DNA of 64,000 bases from Pandoraea sp. PE-S2T-3 (GTDB lineage Bacteria; Pseudomonadota; Gammaproteobacteria; Burkholderiales; Burkholderiaceae). Positions 16,231 through 24,539 of the stretch are shown piece by piece (position 1 is the first letter of the stretch; every line of letters starts with the position of its first letter). Under the pieces are notes generated by a model. That model saw nothing but the letters and a program-made list of their open reading frames with translations, made no database searches and was not told the origin of the DNA. The stretch is taken from positions 124,001 through 188,000 of the forward strand of contig NZ_NGUQ01000011.1 of the NCBI RefSeq assembly GCF_002179965.1. The letters are read 5' to 3'. A program made the position numbers and the translations under genes.

Positions 16231-17240
16231 GTTCCGCAATCTGTTCTCACCTGCGCGCGCCCGGCACGTGGCTCGCGGTGATCGGCTTCGTCGTCATCGG
16301 TGCGGCGGGTCTGGCGCTGCCGCAGTGGCAGTTTCTCGTCTCCGTCGCGTTGTCGAAAGGCATCGTGGCACTGGGCCTCGCGCTGTTGCTGCGCACGGGG
16401 CTCGCCTCGTTCGGTCAGGCGTTGTTCTTCGCGGTCGGCGCTTACTGCGTTGGTCTCGGCATGAACTTCTACGGGCTGACGGAGTTGTTTGCGCTGCTCG
16501 CGCTGTCGATGATCGTGTCGGCAGTGCTCGCGTTCGTGCTCGGCTTCCTGCTCGCGCGCTATCGCGACATCTTCTTCGCCATGCTGACGCTGGCGTTGTC
16601 GATGATCTGCTACGGCCTGTTGCTCAACAACGTTGAACTCGGCGGCAGCGACGGCTTCAACGTGAACGCCCCGACGCTGGGCAGCAGCGCAACGCCGTGG
16701 CAACTCACGGGCACCAACCTGTTCGCCGTGGGCTTTATCGCAGCGATCCTTTGCGTGATGGTGGTGGCGCTGTACATGCGCTCGACACCGGGGCGTCTCG
16801 GTCCGGCGATCAAGGATAACGAAATCCGTGTGGAGTATCTGGGCACCTCGGCACGCCGGAACATTCACCTGACGTACATCATCGCCGGCGCGCTCGCCGG
16901 GCTGGGCGGCGCGTTGCAGGCGTTCAACATCGGCCACATCGATCCGGACATGGCGTTCTGGACGACGTCGGGCGAGTTCGTCTTCATCGCCGTGCTCTCC
17001 GGCACGCGCTTCGCGTTCTCGCCGTTCATCGGTGCCCTGCTGCTCGAAGTGGCACGCGCCATGGCCTATCGCTATGCACCGAACACATGGCAAATCGTGA
17101 TGGGCGCGATCATGCTGGCGATCATCGCGTTCCTGCCGGGCGGGCTCACGAGTCTCGGGCTGGGCCGCCGCAAGACAGCGGCCGCACACCCGGTCACGCA
17201 AACGAAGACGGCGCGCGCCTCGGGCGACGCGACGGCATGA
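16227..17240 (+). CDS. livM: Liv-type ABC transporter permease (LivM)
   Basis: 337 residues with about ten hydrophobic helices. GLALLLRTGLASFGQALFFAVGAYC and AMLTLALSMICYGLLLNNVELGGSDG are characteristic of LivM, as is RLGPAIKDNEIRVEYLG before the last helices. It overlaps livH by ATGA and ends only 11 bp before the likely livG start, so it is part of the same operon and pairs with LivH in the inner membrane. Confidence 0.92.
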   Translation: MSSAICSHLRAPGTWLAVIGFVVIGAAGLALPQWQFLVSVALSKGIVALGLALLLRTGLASFGQALFFAVGAYCVGLGMNFYGLTELFALLALSMIVSAVLAFVLGFLLARYRDIFFAMLTLALSMICYGLLLNNVELGGSDGFNVNAPTLGSSATPWQLTGTNLFAVGFIAAILCVMVVALYMRSTPGRLGPAIKDNEIRVEYLGTSARRNIHLTYIIAGALAGLGGALQAFNIGHIDPDMAFWTTSGEFVFIAVLSGTRFAFSPFIGALLLEVARAMAYRYAPNTWQIVMGAIMLAIIAFLPGGLTSLGLGRRKTAAAHPVTQTKTARASGDATA

Positions 17241-17251
17241 GGGCTGGCGAG

Positions 17252-18025
17252 ATGGCATCGAATCACATCATTGAGGCTACGGGCCTGTACAAGACCTTCG
17301 GCAGCGTGACACCTGCCCGGGACATCACGGTCAATATCGACGCGCAAAGCGTGGTCGGGCTGATTGGCACGAATGGGGCAGGCAAGACCACGTTCGTGAA
17401 CATGCTCACGGGCTACATCAAACCGGATCGCGGCGAGATCGTGTTTCGCGGCAAGCGCATCACGGGGCTGGCACCGCGCAAGATCACGCGTCTGGGCATT
17501 GCCCGCTCGTTCCAGATTCCGCAACTGTTCGGCTCGCAGACGGCACGCGAGAACATCGAGATTGCACTGGCAATTTCGGGGCTGTCTGCCGATCTGGCGA
17601 ACGAGAGTCTGGCGCGTCTGGGCGTGCTGGAATTTGCGGACATGATCTCGGGCACGCTGCCCGAGGGCGTTCGCAAGCTGCTGGACATCGCGCTGGCGAT
17701 GGTCTGCAAGCCGGAAGTGCTGCTGCTCGACGAACCGACGTCCGGCGTGGCCGCGGAAGAAAAGTTCGACGTGATGAACCGCGTGCTGGACGCCGCTCGC
17801 CTGCTCGGCATCACGGTGCTGTTCGTGGAGCACGATATGGAAATCGTGCGCCGCTACAGCGACCGCGTGCTGGCGTTTTGCGACGGCCGCATTCTGGCCG
17901 ACGGCACCCCCGACGTGGTGCTGGCCGACGCGCAGGTGCGCGAGTTGATCATCGGCGAGACGGTGGCCGCAGTGCCTGCGACCGACGGCTCGGCCACTAC
18001 CACTGGCGAGGTGGCCCATGCTTGA
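17252..18025 (+). CDS. livG: Liv-type ABC transporter ATP-binding protein (LivG)
   Basis: 257 residues from the ATG at 17252, chosen because GAGGG lies 9-13 bp upstream; an in-frame ATG at 17237 overlaps the livM stop. Walker A is GTNGAGKTTF. RSFQIPQLFGSQTARENI is the Q-loop region, LPEGVRKLLDIALAM the signature region (a degenerate LSGG) and VLLLDEPTSGVA Walker B, followed by LFVEHDMEIV with the switch His. Forms the ATPase heterodimer with LivF. Confidence 0.9.
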   Translation: MASNHIIEATGLYKTFGSVTPARDITVNIDAQSVVGLIGTNGAGKTTFVNMLTGYIKPDRGEIVFRGKRITGLAPRKITRLGIARSFQIPQLFGSQTARENIEIALAISGLSADLANESLARLGVLEFADMISGTLPEGVRKLLDIALAMVCKPEVLLLDEPTSGVAAEEKFDVMNRVLDAARLLGITVLFVEHDMEIVRRYSDRVLAFCDGRILADGTPDVVLADAQVRELIIGETVAAVPATDGSATTTGEVAHA

Positions 18026-18668
18026 AGTCAAGAATCTGAATGTGCGCTTCGGCGCGACGGACATTCTGCGCGGGGTGCAGTTCTCGGTGCCCAAGGGCGC
18101 GATCGTGGGTCTGATCGGCCGTAACGGCGCGGGCAAGACGACGACGCTGCGTGCAATCATGGGGCTGGTGAAACCGGCCTCGGGCACGCTGACGTTCGAC
18201 GATGTGGATCTGGTGCGCGCACCGTCGCATCAGCGCACGTCGCTCGGCATCGGCTACGCGCCGGAAGACCGCCGCCTGATTCCGGACATGACCGTGGAAG
18301 AGAATCTCTGCGTGCCCGCGTGGGCCCTGAAGGCGAAGGATGTGCAGACGCGTCTCGACGCGGTCTACCGCATCATTCCCGAAGCCCGTGAATGGGCGCC
18401 GCGCCGTGCCTTGCAATTGTCGGGAGGCCAGCAGAAACTGGTGGCCGTCGGACGCGCATTGATGACGAGTTCGCGCCTGCTGATGCTCGACGAGCCGTTC
18501 GAGGGCGTCGCCCCGGCGCTCTCGAAGCGCATCGCGGAAGTGATCGGTCAAATGCGCGGCGCAGGCCTCGCCGTGATTCTGTCGGGCGCCGACCTGCAAC
18601 ACGCGGGCGCGGTGCTGGATAACGTCTACCGTATCGATCGCGGCCAGATGGTCGCGGCGTCTGTCTAG
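18018..18668 (+). CDS. livF: Liv-type ABC transporter ATP-binding protein (LivF)
   Basis: 216 residues, slightly shorter than the usual 230-240. Walker A is GRNGAGKTTTLRAIMGLV, the signature LQLSGGQQKLVAVGRALM, and Walker B LLMLDEPFEGVAP. In place of the usual switch His (EQ/EH...) it reads AVILSGADLQHAG, an odd variation. It overlaps the livG end by 8 bp. The degenerate LivG signature and this LivF loop together suggest one of the two ATP sites may be weak. Confidence 0.9.
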   Translation: MLEVKNLNVRFGATDILRGVQFSVPKGAIVGLIGRNGAGKTTTLRAIMGLVKPASGTLTFDDVDLVRAPSHQRTSLGIGYAPEDRRLIPDMTVEENLCVPAWALKAKDVQTRLDAVYRIIPEAREWAPRRALQLSGGQQKLVAVGRALMTSSRLLMLDEPFEGVAPALSKRIAEVIGQMRGAGLAVILSGADLQHAGAVLDNVYRIDRGQMVAASV

Positions 18669-18740
18669 TTTTGTCGCGTGCGGCACGCCGATGCATTGAT
18701 GCATTGACGTGTGCCGCGCGCAGTCACCAAGAGGAAAACG

Positions 18741-19904
18741 ATGATGAATCCGTTTCGTTTCCAGACGGTCCCCACCGTCATTGTGGAATTTGGTGCAGCC
18801 CGCCGTCTCGGCGCGCTGCTGCGTGAGCAGTTTCCGTCGGGCAAGCGCCTGTGCGTGGTCACCGACGGCTTTCTGCACAAGAGCGGTCTGCTGAACCCGG
18901 CGCTGGCCGATCTGACGAAGCATGACTGGCAGGTGTCGGTGATCGACGACGTGATCGCCGATCCGCCCGAACATGTGGTGCTCGAAGCTGCCGAACGTGC
19001 GCGTGCGGGCGATGCGGAAATCGTGCTCGGGTTGGGCGGCGGTTCGTCGATGGACGTGGCGAAGCTGCTCGCCGTGCTGTTGCCGGGCACGCAGTCGCTC
19101 AAAGACATGTACGGCGTGAAGAAAGTGACGGGCACGCGCCTGCCGCTGGTGCAGATGCCGACCACCGCCGGTACGGGCTCGGAAGTCACCGCGGTCTCGA
19201 TCGTGACGACCGGCGAGACGACGAAGATGGGTGTGGTCGCGCCGCAACTCTTCGCCGATCTGGCCATTCTCGACGCGGAACTCACGCTCGGCCTGCCGCG
19301 CGCGGCGACCGCCGCCACCGGTATCGACGCGATGGTGCATGCCATCGAAGCCTATACGTCAGCGCACCTGAAGAATCCTGTCTCGGACATGCTGGCCGTG
19401 AAGGCCCTCGAACTGCTCTCGCGTAACCTGCTGCCCGCCTGCGACGACGGCAACAACCGCGACGCACGCGAAGCCATGCTCGTGGGCGCCATGTTCGCCG
19501 GTCAGTCGTTTGCCAACTCACCGGTTGCAGCGGTGCATGCGCTCGCTTACCCGATCGGCGGCATCTTCCACGTGGCGCACGGTCTCTCGAACGCGCTGGT
19601 GCTTTCGCACGTCATGCGCTTCAATGCGCCTGCTGCCAGCAAGCTGTATGCAGAACTGGCCGACGTGATCCTGCGCGACAACGCCACCGGCAGCGATGAA
19701 GCCAAAACCGATGCGCTGATCCGCCACATCGAATCGATGATCGTTGCGACCGCCATTCCGCGCACGCTGCGTGAAGTCGGCGTGAAGCAGGACGACATCG
19801 CACGGATGGCCAGCGACGCCATGCTTCAGACCCGCCTGCTGGTCAACAACCCCCGCGAAGTCAAAGAAGCGGACGCGTTTGCCATCTATAGCGCTGCGTT
19901 CTGA
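18741..19904 (+). CDS. Iron-containing (group III) alcohol dehydrogenase, 4-hydroxybutyrate dehydrogenase candidate
   Basis: 387 residues from the ATG at 18741, with AGAGG about 7 bp upstream. It has the NAD-binding loop LGLGGGSSMDVAKLLAVL, PTTAGTGSEVT and the metal-binding stretch HALAYPIGGIFHVAHG of the Fe-dependent alcohol dehydrogenase family. Last gene of the gabD-liv run. Family members include 4-hydroxybutyrate dehydrogenase, which makes succinate semialdehyde, the substrate of GabD. That pairing is the best clue to its role, but 1,3-propanediol or other alcohols remain possible. Confidence 0.88.
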   Translation: MMNPFRFQTVPTVIVEFGAARRLGALLREQFPSGKRLCVVTDGFLHKSGLLNPALADLTKHDWQVSVIDDVIADPPEHVVLEAAERARAGDAEIVLGLGGGSSMDVAKLLAVLLPGTQSLKDMYGVKKVTGTRLPLVQMPTTAGTGSEVTAVSIVTTGETTKMGVVAPQLFADLAILDAELTLGLPRAATAATGIDAMVHAIEAYTSAHLKNPVSDMLAVKALELLSRNLLPACDDGNNRDAREAMLVGAMFAGQSFANSPVAAVHALAYPIGGIFHVAHGLSNALVLSHVMRFNAPAASKLYAELADVILRDNATGSDEAKTDALIRHIESMIVATAIPRTLREVGVKQDDIARMASDAMLQTRLLVNNPREVKEADAFAIYSAAF

Positions 19905-19916
19905 TTGAGCTTCTCT

Positions 19917-19942
19917 TGCGCCCGTCCTCCGGGACGGGCGCA
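19917..19942 (+). terminator. GC-rich hairpin after the alcohol dehydrogenase
   Basis: An 11-bp perfect stem TGCGCCCGTCC / GGACGGGCGCA with a 4-nt loop, 12 bp after the stop. No U-tract follows, so it may be a Rho-assisted or 3'-end-stabilising structure rather than a strict intrinsic terminator. Confidence 0.5.
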
Positions 19943-20052
19943 GCGCCTGCCCCTCGCCCTGAATCGCCCCTCCCCGTTTTTCTCCCCGATTTCCTCTCGT
20001 TTTACAATGTGCACTCCCGAACGCCTGTCGCGTTCCCCCGGAGGCACTCGCC

Positions 20053-20445
20053 ATGAAGAAGCCCCAGCCGGAGACTCCCCCCGCGCCCCTTGATGCCGCC
20101 GCACTCATCGACGCGCGCATCGCAGAACTGGGGGACTGGCGCGGCGACATGCTCGCCCACGTCCGCGCCATCATCACGAAGGCCAATCCCGGCATCACCG
20201 AGGAGTGGAAATGGCGCGTGCCGGTCTGGTCGCTCGACGGCATTCTCTGTACCGGCGAATCCTATAAGACCGCAGTCAAGCTGACCTTCGCCAAAGGTGC
20301 CTCGCTGCCCGACCCTGCCAAACTCTTCAACGCCAGTCTCGACGGGAACACCCGCCGGGCCATCGACCTCCATGAAGGCGACACGGTGAACGAGAAAGCG
20401 CTCACCGCCCTCATCCGTGCCGCTATCGCTGCCAATCAACCCTAA
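20053..20445 (+). CDS. DUF1801 (YdhG-like) protein
   Basis: 130 residues, GGAGG 9 bp before the ATG. The DUF1801 pattern is clear: IDARIAELGDWRGDMLAHVRAII, then EEWKWRVPVWSLDGILCTGESYK and VKLTFAKGASLPDP. These small soluble proteins have no established reaction; some resemble a phosphate- or iron-handling fold. Followed 14 bp later by another small gene in the same direction. Confidence 0.85.
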   Translation: MKKPQPETPPAPLDAAALIDARIAELGDWRGDMLAHVRAIITKANPGITEEWKWRVPVWSLDGILCTGESYKTAVKLTFAKGASLPDPAKLFNASLDGNTRRAIDLHEGDTVNEKALTALIRAAIAANQP

Positions 20446-20459
20446 TACCGATTTTGCCC

Positions 20460-20843
20460 ATGCCGCAAGCTCTCAACCCTCGCGATGAGATCGTCACGCT
20501 CGACGCTCGTCCCGTTCTGGTCTGGAACGCCCCCGCGAACGCGCTATCCCGTGAAGCCGACGTCGGCGACCTGCTGAGCGCCGCATGGGAGAACGATGTG
20601 GACTGGGTCGCCCTGCACACCCACGTGCTGCACGACGACTTCTTCCGGCTCGAAACCGGCCTCGCGGGTGCCATTCTGCAAAAGCTCGTGAACTACCGGG
20701 TCAAGCTGACCGTCATCGGCAATATCGACGCTTGGCTGGCGCGCAGCGAAGCATTTCGTGCTTTTGTCCGGGAAACGAATCGGGGCACGACTGCATCATT
20801 TGTTGCAACGCTTGATGAGTTTTTACCGAATCCCGAAGCATGA
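20460..20843 (+). CDS. DUF4180-like small protein
   Basis: 127 residues from the ATG at 20460 (MPQALNPRDEIVTLDARPVL). It reads as a compact alpha/beta domain with DVGDLLSAAWENDVDWVALH, DDFFRLETGLAGAILQKLVN and FVRETNRGTTASFVATLDEF, which I recognise as the DUF4180 pattern. Function unknown. Probably cotranscribed with the DUF1801 gene upstream. Confidence 0.75.
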   Translation: MPQALNPRDEIVTLDARPVLVWNAPANALSREADVGDLLSAAWENDVDWVALHTHVLHDDFFRLETGLAGAILQKLVNYRVKLTVIGNIDAWLARSEAFRAFVRETNRGTTASFVATLDEFLPNPEA

Positions 20844-21482
20844 ATTTCGGCAATTATTGAACAAACGGACCAGTGATTAACAAAAACTCGAAAAATAAAT
20901 TTCCAATTAAAAATTAATTGGTTACGAACAAATACGCGTTAATTTTTAATTTTCCAGTTTCAAAAAATCGTAACCAGATTACTTCGCACCTCAAAAAAAG
21001 CGACGAAATGCCGCCCGCCAAGGGCTTCGGTGTCCGTCGCACTTCAACTGCCATGACTCAGCAAACGCTGACATTTTATCGAAACAAGAACCATTCAATC
21101 AATGTGTAACGATTTTAGAAAGACGTCTTGAAGCGCAAGAGATTGTCTCGGAACCCGGACAAATAACGCATTGACTCTCCGGAACCCGGTGATATCCTTC
21201 ATCACATCGACGTACGAAATAAACCGGACTACCAAAAATAATGGCGACCGGAATTTAAGTTGAAACATCCGGTGCAGACAATGCGCCCCGTCAGAAAATA
21301 GATTGTCCGGGATTGCGGGAACCCCACGGTTACGCCCTTCGTTACCAAGTCCGACGTGAATGCACACCTCAGGGCCGACGCGGCCAAGACCGCGCTGGAG
21401 GCGTGTACGCGATCGAATCAGGGCGCCGCACGCCAGACCGTCATCCGCAACATGATCGGAAGTCCCCGCCCCTGGAGGCGTC
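20844..21482. other. AT-rich non-coding gap upstream of luxR
   Basis: 639 bp with no convincing gene and clearly lower GC than both sides. It holds an exact 13-bp inverted repeat (AATTAAAAATTAA at 20905-20917 and its complement at 20939-20951) and two copies of CGGAACCCGG, 31 bp apart, at 21149 and 21180. The luxR promoter must lie here. I find no copy of the lux box in it. Confidence 0.6.
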
Positions 21483-22196
21483 ATGTCTGCCTTGATGCAT
21501 CTGCTCGAAACGATTCACGACGATCGCGTCGACATCGACGACGCGCAAAAGCTGTTTCAACGGATCGTCAACTTCTCAAGCCGCATCGGCTTCGAATATT
21601 GCTGCTATGGCTTTCGCAGTCACCGCTCGGCCACGCAAGCGGAGGTTCGTGTGTTCGACACCTACCCGACCGGCTGGATGTCGCACTATTGCAACCGAGG
21701 CTTTCTCGATGTCGATCCGACGGTGCTGGTCGGTACGCAGAGTGACAAGTTGATGCTGTGGCGCGACCCGGCGATGCCGCGCGCGGACGCGTTCTGGCGG
21801 GAAGCCGCCGACTTCGGTCTGAATCACGGTGTGGGACGCTCGTGCTGGGGACCGCACGGAGAATTCGGTCTGCTGAGCTTCGGGCGAGCGCACGACGCGC
21901 TATCCCCTTCCGAGTTGCAATCGCTCAACGTTGGCATGGGCGTGCTGGCGAATTACACGCACGAGTCGATGAGCCGGCTGCTCCGGCCGCAACATCCGCC
22001 CTTCGACATGGACTCGCTCTCGGCACGCGAGCGCGAAGTGTTGCTCTGGACCGCAGAAGGCAAGACCGCCGACGAAATCGGCGACATCCTCGGCATCTCC
22101 GCACGCACGGTCAACTTCCATATCCGCAACTGTCTGGACAAGACCGGCTGTCGCAACAAGGTTCAGAGCGCTATCCGTCTGGTGATGTGGCGCTGA
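21483..22196 (+). CDS. luxR: LuxR-family quorum-sensing regulator
   Basis: 237 residues, with GGAGG 4 bp before the ATG. The N-terminal half is an acyl-homoserine-lactone-binding domain: YCCYGFRSH, TYPTGWMSHYCNRGFLDVDP (the Trp, Tyr and Asp that hold the lactone) and GVGRSCWGPHGEFGLLSFGR. The C-terminal HTH (about 175-230) reads LSAREREVLLWTAEGKTADE then ISARTVNFHIRNCLDKTG. It is convergent with luxI and their ends overlap by 34 bp, as I recall for ppnR1/ppnI in Pandoraea. It is the natural candidate to bind the CTGTCAACGTTGACAG sites in this window. Confidence 0.92.
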   Translation: MSALMHLLETIHDDRVDIDDAQKLFQRIVNFSSRIGFEYCCYGFRSHRSATQAEVRVFDTYPTGWMSHYCNRGFLDVDPTVLVGTQSDKLMLWRDPAMPRADAFWREAADFGLNHGVGRSCWGPHGEFGLLSFGRAHDALSPSELQSLNVGMGVLANYTHESMSRLLRPQHPPFDMDSLSAREREVLLWTAEGKTADEIGDILGISARTVNFHIRNCLDKTGCRNKVQSAIRLVMWR

Positions 22197-22960
22197 TTCT
22201 CGCCTGAAGGTACGGCCGGCAAGGTGTCGGCGCCGGCTGGAATTTCAGTGGATGCGTCGGTTAATGCATCGGCGCCGGTGGCGCGCATCAACCCAAGCGC
22301 CGCCAGTGCCACCGCATCGATGTCGATGCGATAAGCCGCTACCCAGCGCCCGTCGATGCGATACGCCACACCCAACTTGTGGGTCGGCACACCAAGGCGC
22401 ACGAACAGTCGCGCCAGGCTCACGTACGTCACGCCAACGAGCCGGTGCGCACCCAGCGCACGCGCGGTAAAGATGGCAGCCCGCAGCAACTCCCGTGCCC
22501 CTTGCGCCGATTGCTCCAACGCGACTTTCGAGCGAGGCGTCCACACGTCGGCAGCTTCCAGCGCAAATCGCGACAACTCCCACACAGCGTCCGGAAACGT
22601 GGTTTCGGGGTCGAGGCTCAAGGCCTCATCGAGCTGGCGTATTTTCGGGTACTCGAAGACGACGGCAGCCGGCATGTCGTCGACGAGATGCCGGAAGTGA
22701 TCGCCAAGCAGAAAGTGACGGGTGGCAGGCAGCAAGCGTGCGCAACCGACGATCGCGTCACCGTCGCCGCGCAGGGTCACGTACACCGTATCGTCGTGGT
22801 CGTACTCGTCAGATTCTTCACCGACTGTCGCGCGGGCAGCCACTGGCGATGCCGGAACACACCACCCCAGCTTCTGAACGAAGACCCGATGCCGGAAGCG
22901 GGCGATCTCCGCGCGCGTCGACGGCATCATCTGTGCGCCCCTCAAAACATCTACCCGCAT
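22163..22960 (-). CDS. luxI: LuxI-family acyl-homoserine-lactone synthase
   Basis: 265 residues from the ATG at 22960, fixed by CGGAGG six bases upstream; the frame continues upstream without similarity. Conserved catalytic positions are present: RFRHRVFVQKLGW (R25, F27, W33), R75 in GCARLLPAT, and WELSRFAL (E128, R131). It makes an acyl-HSL from SAM and an acyl carrier protein. The last 50 or so residues, rich in Ala and Thr, extend beyond the normal synthase fold. A perfect CTGTCAACGTTGACAG box is centred 70 bp before the start, so positive autoinduction is expected. Acyl chain length cannot be read. Confidence 0.92.
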   Translation of the reverse strand: MRVDVLRGAQMMPSTRAEIARFRHRVFVQKLGWCVPASPVAARATVGEESDEYDHDDTVYVTLRGDGDAIVGCARLLPATRHFLLGDHFRHLVDDMPAAVVFEYPKIRQLDEALSLDPETTFPDAVWELSRFALEAADVWTPRSKVALEQSAQGARELLRAAIFTARALGAHRLVGVTYVSLARLFVRLGVPTHKLGVAYRIDGRWVAAYRIDIDAVALAALGLMRATGADALTDASTEIPAGADTLPAVPSGENQRHITRRIAL

Positions 22961-23021
22961 CGCATACCTCCGTCGACAGGCTGGATGAAACAAGGGTATC
23001 GGCACCAAAAATGGGCGGAAA

Positions 23022-23037
23022 CTGTCAACGTTGACAG
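23022..23037. promoter_or_regulatory. Lux box 1 (luxI promoter)
   Basis: CTGTCAACGTTGACAG, a perfect 16-bp palindrome of the LuxR/CepR-box type, centred 70 bp upstream of luxI. On the minus strand the right half also reads TTGACA, a perfect -35 hexamer; GATACC about 32 bp beyond the centre could be the -10. This places the box near -42, as for class II activation. Confidence 0.85.
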
Positions 23038-23081
23038 GTGCCGCCTTCCATTTTTCAGACCCACGTGCTTTCAAGTATCGG

Positions 23082-24518
23082 TCAATATTCCGAATTCCAC
23101 CAATGCAGATTCGTACTGCGTGCCCCGGGCGCAATGAAGATGGCACCGGGCAACAACGCACCGTCCTGTTGCCCGGGGTCGTATGTGAAGATGGCCCCCG
23201 GCGCCGCCGAGAGGGTGACCGACACAATCGGCATGAACCGGCCGGTGACGGCCATGTAATCCTGTTGAACGTACTCGGTCCCCGGCAAGTTCTCCGCGCC
23301 CGTGTAGAAAAGCGATTCCAGCGGGATCTGGGTAGGAATGTCCTGCGGCCACGCGGCGAGAATGACTTCGTTGTGCTTGTCGACGAACGATTTACGCAGG
23401 TCGACCAGTACGCCGAACTGTGCGACCGACGGCGCCAGACCGCACCCGTTGCCGTTCGCCCATGTCGCCAGATACTGGGCCGCCGTGGAAATCCCCAACG
23501 CATCGCACAGACGCGCATCGCCTTCGGTAGAGCAACTGTCGGGACGCTGCGCAGTCACGGCATTCACCGGGAACGAGCAGCGCCATATCACCGGATGCTG
23601 TGCGGGCGCCGACAGCTCTCGCATGATGATGCCGACCCCGCCCGTGGTCAGGGTCATGTTCATGTCCACGCGCGCATACGAGAACGAAACGCCATTCCGA
23701 GACACGGAGTTGGGGCTCGGATTCCACGCATGGAACGCGGTGCCGAAACCGGTATTCCGGATCAGTACCCCCGAGCATTCATAACCGGGCAAATTCCCCG
23801 GGCACGTGATCCGGGTATCGAGATAGCGCGCCTCGAGCTGCTTCGCGACGGCGTATCCCCAGTCGAGTTGATCGCGCTCGTCGAAGCCGAACGCGGTCGC
23901 AGCACCGTCGCCGATCGACGCCTTCAGAATGGGCACCCATTGCCCGGTGCCGTCGAAATACTGTTTCTGATAGCGCAGTGCCTCTGCCAATTGACCGCCC
24001 GCAGCGACGTCGTAATAAATGGCCTGCACTGCGAGGCTTGCGGGGGCGCTTGCGTTCCAGAGACTGACGCCCGCTGCACTGGCGTTCGCCGGACACGGGG
24101 TACAGGGCGGCAACGGGCTCTGAACCGGTGGACAGCCGCAAACCAGCGCGTAGGGTTTGCCATCCCCCGCAGCCGTCGGTCTGTCCGCCAGCACAAAACC
24201 CACAGAATCCGGCGGATTGACGCGCGGCAGGTCCTGCCTCGCATAGCTCAACTCGGCATAGCCCGCAGCGACATCATCGGCACTCAGGCGCCAGAAATTG
24301 CCCCCCGCGCCATCGCGTGGCGCGGTGCGCAACAACACTCCGGAGCACTCGTAGACGGGGCTGTTGACGAAGCATTTCGATGGGGTGTTCCGGTATCGCT
24401 GGTTGATCAGATGCGCCACGTCCGCACCATTGAGCGCAAGCGCCGGGAGTGCCAGCAGCGCAAGCCATGCGGTGACGAGCCCGCCAAGCGTCATCATCAA
24501 TACGCGACGGCTGAACAT
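23082..24518 (-). CDS. Secreted halovibrin-like protein with two related halves
   Basis: 478 residues, AGAGG 6 bp before the ATG. A signal peptide ends near residue 29 (LVTAWLALLALPALALNG). Two halves resemble each other: INQRYRNTPSKCFVNSPVYE-CSGVLLR and LEARYLDTRITCPGNLPGYE-CSGVLIR. The second half has WNPSPNSVSRNGVSFSYARVD, which I recall from proteins annotated halovibrin (Hvn) in Vibrio and Pseudomonas. The family link is from memory and the enzymatic role (claimed NAD glycohydrolase/ADP-ribosyl) is not visible here. Cysteines are paired, suggesting disulfides in the periplasm or outside. It starts 22 bp after the lectin-like gene, in one operon. Confidence 0.7.
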   Translation of the reverse strand: MFSRRVLMMTLGGLVTAWLALLALPALALNGADVAHLINQRYRNTPSKCFVNSPVYECSGVLLRTAPRDGAGGNFWRLSADDVAAGYAELSYARQDLPRVNPPDSVGFVLADRPTAAGDGKPYALVCGCPPVQSPLPPCTPCPANASAAGVSLWNASAPASLAVQAIYYDVAAGGQLAEALRYQKQYFDGTGQWVPILKASIGDGAATAFGFDERDQLDWGYAVAKQLEARYLDTRITCPGNLPGYECSGVLIRNTGFGTAFHAWNPSPNSVSRNGVSFSYARVDMNMTLTTGGVGIIMRELSAPAQHPVIWRCSFPVNAVTAQRPDSCSTEGDARLCDALGISTAAQYLATWANGNGCGLAPSVAQFGVLVDLRKSFVDKHNEVILAAWPQDIPTQIPLESLFYTGAENLPGTEYVQQDYMAVTGRFMPIVSVTLSAAPGAIFTYDPGQQDGALLPGAIFIAPGARSTNLHWWNSEY

Positions 24519-24539
24519 GAACCACCTCTCGATTTCGCA

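Noticed and set aside
19905-20052. GC-rich hairpin considered as part of a riboswitch for the DUF1801 gene
   Set aside because: A simple perfect stem with a 4-nt loop and no conserved aptamer-like surroundings; better read as a 3'-end structure of the upstream gene.
20918-21109. Small AT-rich open frame (63 codons) in the gap before luxR
   Set aside because: No Shine-Dalgarno, no similarity, and within an AT-rich stretch where short frames arise by chance.
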